Source of the DNA: Aliivibrio sp. | Lineage (GTDB): Bacteria; Pseudomonadota; Gammaproteobacteria; Enterobacterales; Vibrionaceae | Length of the DNA stretch: 64,000 bases | Reading direction: 5' to 3' | Assembly: GCA_016764915.1 (NCBI GenBank) | Contig: JAESQY010000128.1 | Span: 32,092-96,091, forward strand | Part shown: one piece after another, positions 54,989-64,000 of the stretch | How positions within the stretch are numbered: the first letter of the stretch is position 1 | Layout: every line of letters begins with the position of its first letter | Notes under the pieces: model-generated | What the model saw: the letters and a program-made list of their open reading frames with translations, nothing else | Told to the model about the DNA's origin: nothing | Database searches by the model: none | Translations under genes and position numbers: made by a program

Positions 54989-55026
54989 AGTACAGTAGGA
55001 GAGGATAATAACGCCCCTACTGTACT
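54989..55026. other. Inverted repeat between aldehyde dehydrogenase and mnmC
   Basis: Arms AGTACAGTAGG (54989-54999) and CCTACTGTACT (55016-55026) are perfect over 11 bp. They lack a clear T run on either side, so a terminator is only possible. It lies between two converging genes. Confidence 0.5.
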
Positions 55027-55033
55027 CGATTCT

Positions 55034-57052
55034 TTAAAGAGAGACGATCGCTTTCCCTTTGAGCAGTTTTCTCACCCACATTCTTCCTGGGTGCAATGCT
55101 TCAATGACCGCCAGTGGCAGAGGCATCGGGTCCCCACATATTTGTGATGCCAACACTTCACCTAACAGTGGTGCTGAGCTTAACCCTCGAGAGCCCAATC
55201 CTACTAACGCGTATAACCCTTGATAAACAGGCACATTGTCAGCGTTGGTTTGGTTGTTTTGCAAATCACCGTACTGCTCTAACAAGTCATCAAATCGACA
55301 TACATTACCAACAAAAGGCATGTGATCACGACTGGCACAACGGATGCTGACTCGAGCTTGATGAGTTGAGGTATCCACATCTTGCACCCACTTTACATTG
55401 GGTATGCACTTCTCAAGCCGCTGTTGATTATCACGCTGATCTTTATCTGATAAATCCAATGTCAGATCAAAGCGATCATAGCTGGCTCCAATACAGTGAC
55501 TCTGGCTATGAAGGTTTACTGGAGTAAGGTAACCGTCATAACACAATACAGTTTTAATTTGAGTCAGTGCGGCTGTAGTGTCAATGTGACTTACTTGTCC
55601 ACGGACGGGAGTTCCGGGTATCTTTTTACTCTGCTCAAACTGTCCCACTTGATGACCATTAGCGACAACGGCAATGGCGTGCTGATACCGTTTGCCATGG
55701 CTATCTTCTACTGTCCAGTGATCATCGTGTTGGGTAAGCTTGGTAATGTCGCAGTTATAAACAACCGAGAAGTAGTCTGATTTTTCCAGTTCACTAAATA
55801 GCCCTTGGGTTAATTGCTGCGGGCATAACCAGCCACCGAGTGGGTAGTGAATGCTGTTCATATTGCACTCAACACCGGAGGTTTGATTGGTCTGTACTCT
55901 GTTTAATGTCGTGACCAGTTCTTGACTAAATCCTTTGGCGATAATGGTGTCGTTCTTGCGGGCTGATTTTTCATCCCATGACAGTTGAGTCACACCGCAC
56001 CAATCATGGTCAAATTCAACATGATGAACGGCTTGTTGATAATACTGTTTTGCATAGACAAATGCAGGAGCAAAAAAGCGGGCTAAAGTGTCTAAGTCAC
56101 CATGAAGCAATGGATAGAGGGCCCCCTGTTTATTTCCAGACGCCCCCATTGCGCTTTGGTTATCTTTGCAATAAAGTGTGACACGTTTTTTTCTGCGAAT
56201 AAGCGCTTGTGCAAGAGTTGCACTGGCCACTCCCCCTCCAATAATAGCGATGTCGTCACTGTTTTCTGTATGAGTGACTGCATACCATGGTTGATGATTC
56301 GCAGTGTGAGTCCGCTTTAGCAGAGTGCCTGCTATCATTTCACGCTTAGTACCGAATCCTTTGACTTTTTTCATCTCAAAGCCGGCTTCAATCAGTCCAC
56401 GACGAACAAAACCTGCGGCGGTAAAGGTGGCACAACTGCAATGTTCTTTAGCTAGTGAAGCCATATTGTCAAAAAGTGATTGATTCCACATTTCTGGGTT
56501 TTTACTTGGAGCAAAACCATCAAGGAACCACGCATCCACGACACCAGAGTCATTCATCCATACCTGTGGCATACAATCTTTGATATCACCAAACCAGAGG
56601 TCGAGAGTGATTAACCCATCTTCTAAAATAACACGTTGGCAATCAGCAACTGCGATCGGGTAGTTGTCACGTAGCTCTTCGGCTAATTCGGCCAGTTCAG
56701 GCCAAGAGTGGTGCGCTTTTTCTAGATCTGCCTTAGTGATGGGGAATTTTTCAAAGCTGATAAAATGCAACTCTTGCAGGTCGGCATCAGGGTATTCATT
56801 TCGAAACTGTTTGAATTGTTGCCAAGCGGCTAAAAAATTCAGACCCGTACCAAAGCCTGTTTCGGCTATGGTAAAGCGCCGTTCATCACATTGAGGCCAA
56901 CGTTCAATGAGATTATTTTGCTGAATAAATACGTAACGGGCTTCTTCTAACCCATTGGTGTTTGAGAAATAAACATCATCGAAGTTGTTTGAAACAGGGG
57001 TGCCTATCTCATTCCAGTCTAAAATAGCGTTTTTAATGATGTGTTTAGACAC
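55034..57052 (-). CDS. mnmC: Bifunctional tRNA modification enzyme MnmC
   Basis: MnmC carries out the last steps of mnm5s2U34 formation in tRNA. The 672-residue protein has an N-terminal SAM-dependent methyltransferase domain (about residues 1-240; ETGFGTGLNFLAAW and DAWFLDGFAPSKNPEMW) and a C-terminal FAD oxidase (about 265-650; IAIIGGGVASATLAQALIRR, and GLYALVGLGSRGLSSAP near the end). Its neighbours in E. coli are yfcL and fabB; fabB is divergent here, 128 bases away. Confidence 0.95.
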   Translation of the reverse strand: MSKHIIKNAILDWNEIGTPVSNNFDDVYFSNTNGLEEARYVFIQQNNLIERWPQCDERRFTIAETGFGTGLNFLAAWQQFKQFRNEYPDADLQELHFISFEKFPITKADLEKAHHSWPELAELAEELRDNYPIAVADCQRVILEDGLITLDLWFGDIKDCMPQVWMNDSGVVDAWFLDGFAPSKNPEMWNQSLFDNMASLAKEHCSCATFTAAGFVRRGLIEAGFEMKKVKGFGTKREMIAGTLLKRTHTANHQPWYAVTHTENSDDIAIIGGGVASATLAQALIRRKKRVTLYCKDNQSAMGASGNKQGALYPLLHGDLDTLARFFAPAFVYAKQYYQQAVHHVEFDHDWCGVTQLSWDEKSARKNDTIIAKGFSQELVTTLNRVQTNQTSGVECNMNSIHYPLGGWLCPQQLTQGLFSELEKSDYFSVVYNCDITKLTQHDDHWTVEDSHGKRYQHAIAVVANGHQVGQFEQSKKIPGTPVRGQVSHIDTTAALTQIKTVLCYDGYLTPVNLHSQSHCIGASYDRFDLTLDLSDKDQRDNQQRLEKCIPNVKWVQDVDTSTHQARVSIRCASRDHMPFVGNVCRFDDLLEQYGDLQNNQTNADNVPVYQGLYALVGLGSRGLSSAPLLGEVLASQICGDPMPLPLAVIEALHPGRMWVRKLLKGKAIVSL

Positions 57053-57114
57053 AGAAACCTCGGCATAGAGTCAATTTATAGTTAGTTTTGGCCAGATTGT
57101 ACCTAGATATTGGA

Positions 57115-57127
57115 AAGCTGACCACTT
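57115..57127. promoter_or_regulatory. Possible FadR half-site before fabB
   Basis: CTGACCACTT resembles the right half of the FadR operator, and FadR activates fabB in E. coli. The left half is poor, so the call is weak. A -10-like TATTAT lies at 57145-57150. Confidence 0.25.
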
Positions 57128-57180
57128 TCGGTGTATAAGTTCTGTATTATCTTTACGATCTATGAATATAGGAAAAAATC

Positions 57181-58392
57181 ATGAAAAGAGCCGTTATTAC
57201 GGGCATGGGGATCGTTTCTAGTATCGGTAATAATGCCGAAGAAGTACTCGAGTCTCTAAAAACAGGTAAATCAGGAATTACTCATTCACAGCAGTTTGCC
57301 GACAAAGGTCTTCGCAGCAACGTGTGGGGTGATTTAAAAATGGATCCGATGGAGCACATTGATCGTAAGATTAAACGTTTTATGGGTGATGCCGCAGCTT
57401 ATGCTTACCTCTCAATGGAGCAGGCAATTGCAGATTCTGGTTTAACTGAAGATCAAGTTTCAAACGACCGTACTGGCATCGTTGCCGGTTCTGGTGGTGC
57501 CTCTTCATTCAACCAGTATAACGCAGTGGCTACTTTAGAGAGCCGTGGTGTGAAACGTGTTGGCCCATACATGGTCCCCCGTACTATGTCGTCAACGGTT
57601 TCTGCGTGTTTGGCCACTCCGTTTAAAATCCGCGGCGTAAACTATTCAATGAGTTCTGCATGTGCGACATCAGCACACTGTATTGGTCATGCGATGGAGT
57701 TGATCCAACTCGGTAAGCAAGATGTTGTTTTTGCGGGTGGTGGTGAAGAGCTTGATTGGTCTCTAACCATGATGTTTGATGCCATGGGCGCGTTGTCGAC
57801 TAAATATAATGATGATCCTACTAAAGCTTCTCGTACCTATGATGCAGACCGTGACGGTTTTGTTATCTCCGGTGGTGGTGGCATGATGGTCATTGAAGAG
57901 CTTGAGCATGCATTGGCTCGTGGCGCAAAAATTTACGGAGAGATTGTAGGTTATGGTGCAACTTCCGATGGTTATGACATGGTAGCACCATCGGGTGAAG
58001 GCGCAGTGCGTTGCATGAAGATGGCAATGCAAGACGTGGATCGTGTGGATTATGTTAATACACACGGCACATCAACACCTGTTGGTGATGTTAAAGAGTT
58101 AGGAGCTATTCAACAGCTATTCGCACAAGACTGTCCTGCGATTTCGGCAACTAAAGCGATGACAGGTCACTCACTTGGCGCAGCCGGTGTACATGAAGCT
58201 ATCTATTCTACGCTGATGCTAGACAACAACTTTATTGCACCAAGCATTAATATTGGAACACTAGACGAAGCGGGTAAAGGTTTGGATATTGTCACTGAAA
58301 TGCGTGAACAAGAACTCACGACGGTGATGTCCAATAGTTTCGGTTTTGGCGGAACAAATGCAACATTGGTGATTAAAAAATACCAAGCGTAG
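57181..58392 (+). CDS. fabB: 3-oxoacyl-ACP synthase I FabB
   Basis: FabB elongates acyl-ACP and is needed for unsaturated fatty acids. The 403-residue protein has the condensing-enzyme triad: nucleophile Cys in [15 protein letters not shown] (about residue 163), His in [11 protein letters not shown] and His in [12 protein letters not shown]. Start [13 protein letters not shown] matches the family. It is followed by a strong terminator. Confidence 0.97.
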   Translation: MKRAVITGMGIVSSIGNNAEEVLESLKTGKSGITHSQQFADKGLRSNVWGDLKMDPMEHIDRKIKRFMGDAAAYAYLSMEQAIADSGLTEDQVSNDRTGIVAGSGGASSFNQYNAVATLESRGVKRVGPYMVPRTMSSTVSACLATPFKIRGVNYSMSSACATSAHCIGHAMELIQLGKQDVVFAGGGEELDWSLTMMFDAMGALSTKYNDDPTKASRTYDADRDGFVISGGGGMMVIEELEHALARGAKIYGEIVGYGATSDGYDMVAPSGEGAVRCMKMAMQDVDRVDYVNTHGTSTPVGDVKELGAIQQLFAQDCPAISATKAMTGHSLGAAGVHEAIYSTLMLDNNFIAPSINIGTLDEAGKGLDIVTEMREQELTTVMSNSFGFGGTNATLVIKKYQA

Positions 58393-58442
58393 TTACCGCA
58401 ATGAAAACAAAACAGGCGCTTGATTCAAGCGCCTGTTTTTTG
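58381..58442 (+). ncRNA. Possible FarS-like small RNA from the fabB 3' end
   Basis: In Vibrio cholerae an Hfq-binding small RNA, FarS, is cleaved from the fabB 3' untranslated region and controls beta-oxidation genes. The equivalent place here is the short 3' end plus strong terminator. I see only the location and terminator, not a conserved seed, so this is a positional inference. Confidence 0.3.
58411..58441 (+). terminator. Terminator after fabB
   Basis: A 12-bp GC-rich stem (58411-58422 with 58426-58437) with a 3-base loop and T6. Confidence 0.92.
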
Positions 58443-58459
58443 ATAACAGACAGAATAGT

Positions 58460-59479
58460 TTACGGCAATAACCACTGCGTTTTAGTCGATCTCGATATTA
58501 CCCAACTGCTCATCAATGACGCACCTCCTGCAATAATGATCCACAATGGAATAACCCAGCCAGGATGCCCCTCAAACCAGCCGTAACTTTTCATTGGCCA
58601 TAAAAATATTGGATGAAGTAAGTAGATGCCTAAACTGTGTTTACTGATAAAACTCACCCTGGTTTTGATGTTTTCAGGCAGTAAATCAGCAAAATAGCGG
58701 CACAGTGCAAATACCAGAGCAGCGGCTAATACTGTATTCAGGGTTTTGTAAGACAACCATCGCTGTACGGTGTATCCACTCGCATCAATGCTTAATGAGA
58801 TAACTGAGTAGACCGTGAGCCCCAGAGCTGCAGCGCCGAGGGATACGATGACGAGTGTAGACTTGGTTGCTGTTGGCACTTTTTGATAGAGCACATAACC
58901 TAGCAACAAGTAGCCACTGTAGAGCCAGAGGTTTGAGCTCCAAAACCCACCAACTCCTTTAAGCAGATAGATCAATGTTGATATTAACCATAATCCTAGT
59001 AGTGCATAGAGAGCTAAGTTATCGTAACGTCTTACTAAGATTTGAAAAAATGGAATGACAAAATAGAGAGGTAAAAAATAGTAGAAAAACCCAAGATGAT
59101 AGTAGGTTTCGTGTTCAGGCATCGCTTTAAGTGTTGATATAGCAATAGTAGAGCTGAACCCATCAGCCGAGACTCCAGAGAAAAGGGCATAGAAACAGGA
59201 CCAAACTAAAAATGGGATCAACACTTTTCCAAAACGGCGTTGAAGATAGCTTCTTGGCTCAAATTGACGTTGATCACTGAGCATTAGAGCCCCTGTAATC
59301 AGGATGAACACCGGTACCGCCCAGCGACTCAAACTATTGACCGAGACAGCTGTAGCCCATTGATCAAATGGAATATCACCGTATAAATGGCGATATGGTG
59401 CTAAGACATGAATTGCGATTACAGCAATAGCTGCGATACAACGCATTAAGTCGAAGAAAAATACTCTCTCTTTATTCAT
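58460..59479 (-). CDS. Acyltransferase family 3 membrane protein
   Basis: The 339-residue protein has about ten hydrophobic segments and starts MNKERVFFFDLMRCIAAIAVIAIHV; the DxxR...H pattern is the acyltransferase-3 signature. Family members acetylate or succinylate surface polysaccharides. An AGGAGTG lies before the ATG at 59479. It lies alone between fabB and pdxB, so the acceptor cannot be inferred. Confidence 0.85.
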   Translation of the reverse strand: MNKERVFFFDLMRCIAAIAVIAIHVLAPYRHLYGDIPFDQWATAVSVNSLSRWAVPVFILITGALMLSDQRQFEPRSYLQRRFGKVLIPFLVWSCFYALFSGVSADGFSSTIAISTLKAMPEHETYYHLGFFYYFLPLYFVIPFFQILVRRYDNLALYALLGLWLISTLIYLLKGVGGFWSSNLWLYSGYLLLGYVLYQKVPTATKSTLVIVSLGAAALGLTVYSVISLSIDASGYTVQRWLSYKTLNTVLAAALVFALCRYFADLLPENIKTRVSFISKHSLGIYLLHPIFLWPMKSYGWFEGHPGWVIPLWIIIAGGASLMSSWVISRSTKTQWLLP

Positions 59480-59572
59480 GATCACTCCTAGTCCTCTTTC
59501 TATTAAGTACACTTAGGCAGTATGATAGGTGCAATAAAGCACTCTGTGAACAGTAACTTAATTGGTAAGACG

Positions 59573-60718
59573 ATGAGAATTGTAATTGATGAAAATATGC
59601 CATACGCACTTGAGCTATTTAGCAAAATTGGCGATGTTATTGTTAAGTCAGGTCGAGATTTAAACGCCGATGATCTGATTGATGTTGATGCTTTGATGAT
59701 TCGCTCGGTAACAAAAGTGGATGAGGCGTTGTTAACAAAAGCAAATCGATTGGCTTTTGTAGGGACGGCAACAGCGGGTATGGATCATGTTGACCAAGCA
59801 TTATTGCAACAACGAGGTGTTTTTTTTACTGCTGCGCCAGGGTGCAATAAAGTGGGTGTTGCTGAATATGTATTAAGTTGTTTAATGGTACTAGCGCAGC
59901 AGCAGGGTTTTTCAATATTTGATAAAACGGTGGGTATTGTTGGAGCAGGGCAAGTAGGCAGTTATCTTGCTCAATGTCTCGATGCCCTCAATATTACCTA
60001 TTTTCTTAATGACCCGATCAAAGAGAGTGAAGGGGACCCGCGTCAGTTCACTGAGTTATCTGAACTGTTACAACAAGCGGATGTGATCTCTTTGCATACC
60101 CCAATAACCTATTCTGGGGTGCATGCGACGCACCACTTGATTGATACCGTGCAATTAGATAGTTTAAGAGCTGATCAAATTCTGATTAATGCTGCAAGAG
60201 GCCCTGTAGTGAACAATCAAGCGTTAAAACAACGCTTAGAAAGGGCTGATGGTTTTAGCGCAGTGTTGGATGTGTTTGAGTTTGAGCCGGAAGTGGACCT
60301 AGAATTATTGGCTCTGCTCTCTTTTGCCACCCCGCATATTGCAGGTTATGGTCTTGAAGGAAAAGCTCGAGGCACCACTATGATTTTTAACTCTTATTGC
60401 TCTTTTTTAAATCTAGAGACAAGGGTTGAAGCATCCAGCTTGTTGCCCGTTGCACCGATTCCTGATGTCAGGATAAATGGTCCTTGGGATGAAGCAGTAC
60501 TGCACAATTTAATTCAGTTGATTTATGATGTACGCAAAGACGACGCTCTCTTTCGTCGTCAAATAGACCAACAAGGTTCATTTGATGCGATGCGTAAAGC
60601 ATATTGGGACCGAAGAGAGTATAGTGCAGTCACTGTTGTTGGTGGTGTAGAGAGTAACTTAACATCATTAGCAGATTTAGGATTTACAACCGAGGACACC
60701 CATGAGTCAAGAATTTGA
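59573..60718 (+). CDS. pdxB: Erythronate-4-phosphate dehydrogenase PdxB
   Basis: PdxB oxidises 4-phosphoerythronate in pyridoxal phosphate synthesis. The 381-residue protein starts at the ATG at 59573 ([16 protein letters not shown]). It has the NAD-binding [16 protein letters not shown], catalytic Arg in [12 protein letters not shown] and the His in [17 protein letters not shown], the last being characteristic of PdxB. It overlaps the downstream asd-type gene by 17 bases, as in E. coli pdxB-usg. Confidence 0.95.
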   Translation: MRIVIDENMPYALELFSKIGDVIVKSGRDLNADDLIDVDALMIRSVTKVDEALLTKANRLAFVGTATAGMDHVDQALLQQRGVFFTAAPGCNKVGVAEYVLSCLMVLAQQQGFSIFDKTVGIVGAGQVGSYLAQCLDALNITYFLNDPIKESEGDPRQFTELSELLQQADVISLHTPITYSGVHATHHLIDTVQLDSLRADQILINAARGPVVNNQALKQRLERADGFSAVLDVFEFEPEVDLELLALLSFATPHIAGYGLEGKARGTTMIFNSYCSFLNLETRVEASSLLPVAPIPDVRINGPWDEAVLHNLIQLIYDVRKDDALFRRQIDQQGSFDAMRKAYWDRREYSAVTVVGGVESNLTSLADLGFTTEDTHESRI

Positions 60719-61715
60719 TATTGCCATACTCGGCGCAACTGGCGCTGTAGGCAGAACAATTATCGACGTTTTAGCCGAACGTAATTTCCCTGTTCGCAAT
60801 TTATACTTACTGGCTAGTGAAAGCAGCGAAGGGACCATAATTCGATTTAATGGAAAATCGGTACGAGTACAAAAAGTTGAAGATTTTGACTGGTCCCAAG
60901 TTCAAATAGCGATGTTTTCGGCGGGTAGTGCTCTTTCAGAGCGTTGGGCACCAATTGCTGCTGACGAAGGTGTGGTGGTTATTGATAACACTTCTTGCTT
61001 CCGTAATGATGTTGATGTTCCATTAGTCGTGCCAGAAGTGAATCCAGAGGCGATTGCGGATTTTAGAAATCGAAATATCATTGCGAACCCAAATTGTTCA
61101 ACCATCCAGATGTTAGTCGCCATAAAACCAATTTATGACGCGGTTGGGATCGATCGTATTAATGTGTCCACTTACCAATCAGTATCAGGTTCGGGTAAAG
61201 CGGGCATTGATGAGCTAGCTGGACAAACGGCAAAATTGTTAAGTGGACTGCCTGCTGAAAATAAAGCCTATGACAAACAAATTGCCTTTAACTGTCTGCC
61301 ACATATTGACGAATTTATGGATAATGGCTACACCAGAGAAGAGATGAAAATGGTGTGGGAGACACAGAAAATACTAGGTGATCAATCGGTTACGGTTAAT
61401 CCGACCTGTGTTCGTGTTCCTGTGTTTTACGGACATGCAGAAGCGGTTCACATTGAAACCAGTGCGCCGATTGACGCTGAAGAGGTGGTTCGTTTGTTAG
61501 AAGCATCTGAAGGCATTGAAGTATTCAAGAACAATGAATATCCAACTCAAGTTGAAGATGCAACAGGCAAAGATCACGTTATGGTATCAAGGATTCGTCA
61601 AGATATTAGCCATCCGACAGGAATAAATATGTGGGTAGTTGCAGATAATGTACGTAAAGGTGCCGCAACCAATACTGTGCAAATTGCTGAAGTACTAATT
61701 CGAGATTACTTTTGA
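60702..61715 (+). CDS. asd: Aspartate-semialdehyde dehydrogenase (second type)
   Basis: This 337-residue protein reduces aspartyl phosphate in lysine, threonine and methionine synthesis. It has the NADP-binding [16 protein letters not shown], the catalytic Cys in NPNCSTIQM and the His region with [18 protein letters not shown]. In E. coli the gene at this place (usg) lacks the Cys, but here the Cys is present, so the enzyme should be active. It is coupled to pdxB and followed by a terminator. Confidence 0.92.
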   Translation: MSQEFDIAILGATGAVGRTIIDVLAERNFPVRNLYLLASESSEGTIIRFNGKSVRVQKVEDFDWSQVQIAMFSAGSALSERWAPIAADEGVVVIDNTSCFRNDVDVPLVVPEVNPEAIADFRNRNIIANPNCSTIQMLVAIKPIYDAVGIDRINVSTYQSVSGSGKAGIDELAGQTAKLLSGLPAENKAYDKQIAFNCLPHIDEFMDNGYTREEMKMVWETQKILGDQSVTVNPTCVRVPVFYGHAEAVHIETSAPIDAEEVVRLLEASEGIEVFKNNEYPTQVEDATGKDHVMVSRIRQDISHPTGINMWVVADNVRKGAATNTVQIAEVLIRDYF

Positions 61716-61740
61716 TTTCTAACACATAAATAGAAAAAAT

Positions 61741-61770
61741 GCTCTAAGTAACTCTTAGGGCTTTTTTTTT
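61741..61770 (+). terminator. Terminator after asd
   Basis: An 8-bp stem with one wobble (61741-61748 with 61754-61761) and a loop of 5 is followed by nine or more T. Confidence 0.88.
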
Positions 61771-61872
61771 ATTGATTACATTACACATTTTTGAATCAAA
61801 GCTACAGTATTGTGGCCATTATCCGATATAGTTTATAGATCATCATTTTATTTGCAGATAGAGGCATCACTA

Positions 61873-64000
61873 GTGTCTAACGTTTTAAAGTACATCCATC
61901 GAGCGCTTACTCCGATAGTTATAGTTATGGCCATTCAGGTTTCAGCGGCGTCGATAAAAATTGTAGGCCCTGATGGGGAACAAAAAGCAGAACAAGCGCC
62001 TTCCTCCTCTTCACAGGTCGTGAGACCAACTCGAGTGTCTCCTTCTCCTGTAATTGGAAGGAGCCAAGCAGCTGCTCTGCCGATAACTTATGGACCAACC
62101 TCTTCAGCTGACACGTTGTGGTCAATTGCAACTAAGTTAAGGCCTTCAACCGCGACAACCATCCAGCAGACAGTACTTGCTATTTATAGACTAAATCCAC
62201 AAGCGTTTGAAGATAATAATATACACAGTTTACATTCAAATAGTGTTTTGAGAATACCATCACTGACACAAGTTCGTAATGAAAGCCAAGCATCTGCGGT
62301 CAGAATATTAAGAGAGCATCAAGCCTTACTTAATCAAGTGAACGCTCCTGTTGTGGTGGCAACTCCGGTTCCTATTATACCGAAAATCAGTGAGGCCACC
62401 GCCTCGGCGAGACCTTCAGTTGTTAAACCCGTTGCTGAAATTGCTAAAACAAAACCCGTTGTTATTAAATCTACCATTAGTGACGCTGAATTAATGGCGT
62501 TGAAAAAAGAGCTGGAGAGTAATGAAGTTGAGTACTCTGCACTGGAAGAGAGCAACCATACGCTTCGTCTTAAGCTTGCCAATGTTCAGTACGAAGTTGA
62601 AGCATTAAAAGATGCGATTAGCGATGAGGATAGAATACGAGATGAAGTTCAGAAATTTATTGATGAGCAAAAACTAACCCTTAAAAAGGAAGTAGCCGTT
62701 GAAATTAGCTTAATTGATAAAATTGCTGAATCACCAGCAATGATTATTGCTCTGGCGTTAATACCAGGTTCAATGATCGCTGGCCTTATTGCCTTCTTAC
62801 TGTTTCGTCGTAAAAAGGAGGCTGTTGAAGCAGAACCTGAAGAACCAAGTGTTGTCAATGTTGAACCAGAAATAAATATGGATGATGATATTCCTGAGTT
62901 AACGCTTTCTGATGATGACGATGAGTTGCTCAGCAATTTTGATGACGAAACTGAAGAGTTAGAATTTGATCCAAATGAAGCGTTTGGTGATGACAGTGTA
63001 GACCCATTTGTCTCAACTGAAGAGGAAGTTTTTGAGGATAAGAGTCTTGATGGTGAGGACCCATTTGCTGTTATTGATGATGCTCTGCAAGAGGAACTAA
63101 TTAACGAAGAAACCGAAGTTACTTCCAATAACTTCTCCGTTGATGCTGGTGTTAAAGCACTTGGGTTAGAGGAAATGGAGAGAGCTCTGGATGAAATTGA
63201 TTCGGGCTTAAATACGGAGGATGACACTGACGAAGACTTTGATCTCTCTCTTTCAAGTTTAGAAGATCTTGATGGCGCCGATGACACGAAAGATGGAATT
63301 GACCTTTCTGGAGATGACTCAGACCTTAGTAAAGATAGCATTGCATTAGACGACGATGAGCGTAAAGGATCAACAGAGAGTAGTGATGACAATCTTGATT
63401 TTGAGTGGGATGCACAAGAGTCAGAGGAAGATACGTTTTCATTAGAATCTACGGATGAAGTTGAAGTTAATAGTAATGATTTAGATTTTGATACTCTTTT
63501 AGATACGGATGCTTCAGTAAATAGAGAAACTGACTCAACTGATTTTGATTTAGATGGTGATACCCATGATGAACTATTTGCTTCTTCTTCTATTGAAAGT
63601 AGTGAGTTAAACGCAGAGGATACATTCGAACTGTCGTCTGATAGTACAAAGCTACTTGATGAGGTCATGGAACAGTCAAATGAAGAGGGTGAAAACAGTG
63701 ATCTGTTTGAAATTGACCCCCAAAATACAGAGTTACTCGATGAACTGTTGGCAGAACATTCGAATGTGGGCAGTGAGAGCGACAGTGAAACCGAAAAGGT
63801 TGCTGCTGACAGTGAGTTTGAAATTGATGAGCAGAGTACAGAGCTGCTGGACGAGCTGTTATCAGAGAGTGTAGAGAGCGACAGTGAAACCGAAAAGGTT
63901 GCTACTGACAGTGAGTTTAAAATTGATGAGCAGAGTACAGAGCTGCTGGACGAGCTGTTATCAGAGAGTGTAGAGAGCGACAGTGAAACCGAAAAGGTTG
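61873..64000 (+). CDS. fimV: Polar hub protein FimV/HubP (3' partial)
   Basis: FimV-family proteins (HubP in vibrios) recruit ParA1, ParC and FlhG to the pole. I read the frame from the GTG at 61873 (AGAGG eight bases upstream); it stays open to the window end, 709 codons. In order: signal peptide (about residues 1-26, ending VSAA-SIKIVG), a LysM-like periplasmic segment (about 71-135; TYGPTSSADTLWSIATKL), a coiled-coil region (about 205-270), one membrane helix (about 287-311; SPAMIIALALIPG onwards) and a very acidic cytoplasmic region with tandem repeats. The true C-terminal domain lies outside the window. Confidence 0.92.
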   Translation, partial: MSNVLKYIHRALTPIVIVMAIQVSAASIKIVGPDGEQKAEQAPSSSSQVVRPTRVSPSPVIGRSQAAALPITYGPTSSADTLWSIATKLRPSTATTIQQTVLAIYRLNPQAFEDNNIHSLHSNSVLRIPSLTQVRNESQASAVRILREHQALLNQVNAPVVVATPVPIIPKISEATASARPSVVKPVAEIAKTKPVVIKSTISDAELMALKKELESNEVEYSALEESNHTLRLKLANVQYEVEALKDAISDEDRIRDEVQKFIDEQKLTLKKEVAVEISLIDKIAESPAMIIALALIPGSMIAGLIAFLLFRRKKEAVEAEPEEPSVVNVEPEINMDDDIPELTLSDDDDELLSNFDDETEELEFDPNEAFGDDSVDPFVSTEEEVFEDKSLDGEDPFAVIDDALQEELINEETEVTSNNFSVDAGVKALGLEEMERALDEIDSGLNTEDDTDEDFDLSLSSLEDLDGADDTKDGIDLSGDDSDLSKDSIALDDDERKGSTESSDDNLDFEWDAQESEEDTFSLESTDEVEVNSNDLDFDTLLDTDASVNRETDSTDFDLDGDTHDELFASSSIESSELNAEDTFELSSDSTKLLDEVMEQSNEEGENSDLFEIDPQNTELLDELLAEHSNVGSESDSETEKVAADSEFEIDEQSTELLDELLSESVESDSETEKVATDSEFKIDEQSTELLDELLSESVESDSETEKV
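63781..64000 (+). repeat. 99-bp tandem repeats in the FimV/HubP acidic region
   Basis: Units start at 63781, 63880 and 63979 (the last cut by the window). Each encodes 33 residues with core STELLDELLSE. The first two full copies differ in only a few bases. A more diverged copy precedes them at about 63682. The in-frame, near-identical units suggest recent expansion. Confidence 0.93.

Noticed and set aside
62649..63668. 339-residue open frame on the minus strand inside fimV, rich in serine
   Set aside because: It is the reverse complement of the Asp/Glu-rich plus-strand coding sequence, which naturally gives Ser-rich antisense frames. The plus frame has the signal peptide, membrane helix and in-frame repeats of FimV.
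63781..64000. CRISPR-like array
   Set aside because: The repeats are directly adjacent 99-bp in-frame coding units without unique spacers.

Overview
The window is one contiguous stretch of a gammaproteobacterial chromosome, almost certainly from the family Vibrionaceae. Three things point there: the order flhA-flhF-flhG-fliA-cheYZAB-parC-parP-cheW followed directly by the ccm operon; the ParC/ParP polar chemotaxis pair together with a FimV/HubP-type polar hub protein; and the backbone smrB/prmB/aroC/epmC, yfcL, mnmC, fabB, pdxB, asd, fimV. The species cannot be named from the sequence alone. No rRNA, tRNA, insertion sequence, prophage or CRISPR array was seen.

Layout. (1) 1-10880: end of the flagellar/chemotaxis cluster: export gate FlhA (partial), polar flagellum placement and number (FlhF, FlhG), sigma-28 (FliA), the Che pathway, the array-positioning pair ParC/ParP, CheW, and a DUF2802 membrane protein, closed by a terminator. 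(2) 11135-18145: a complete System I cytochrome c maturation operon, ccmABCDEFGHI. (3) 18363-28510: mlaA, a diguanylate cyclase, a FadL-type porin, an ECF sigma factor overlapping a DUF3379 membrane protein, the fadIJ beta-oxidation operon, and a TraF-like outer-membrane protein. (4) 28609-35384: insulinase-family protease, sixA, smrB, prmB, aroC, epmC. (5) 35385-50136: a sialic acid (N-acetylneuraminate) gene block: nagA, an RpiR regulator, the TRAP transporter siaPQM, an SGNH esterase, nanM, nanE, nanK, nanA, a second RpiR regulator, then yfcL, a chemoreceptor with a sigma-28 promoter, a small EF-hand protein and nanQ. (6) 50147-54966: GGDEF protein and an AcoR-type activator divergent from an aldehyde dehydrogenase with a sigma-54 promoter. 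(7) 55034-64000: mnmC, fabB, acyltransferase, pdxB, asd and the start of fimV/hubP, which runs off the window.

How the parts fit. The two ends of the window describe one cell-pole system: FlhF/FlhG and ParC/ParP at the left, and the hub that recruits such ParA-like ATPases in vibrios (HubP) at the right. FliA at the left very likely drives the chemoreceptor at 47313. The sialic acid block encodes uptake (SiaPQM), periplasmic mutarotation (NanM), anomer handling (NanQ), probable de-O-acetylation (SGNH) and catabolism NanA-NanK-NanE-NagA. No sialidase and no nagB were found here. Reading by eye, I found a recurring 15-bp palindrome, TGRAGYWWWRCTYCA, in front of nanE, nanA, the second rpiR gene and nanQ; it is a good candidate operator for the RpiR-family sialic acid regulator. 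The block separates epmC from yfcL and yfcL from mnmC, genes that are close neighbours in E. coli, so it looks like accessory cargo in a conserved backbone.

No wholly new system is evident. The most interesting leads are the palindrome regulon including the detached nanQ, the 41-residue-period repeats in the CheA linker, the SGNH enzyme with an unrecognised N-terminal half, and a 40-codon ORF or small RNA upstream of fadI.
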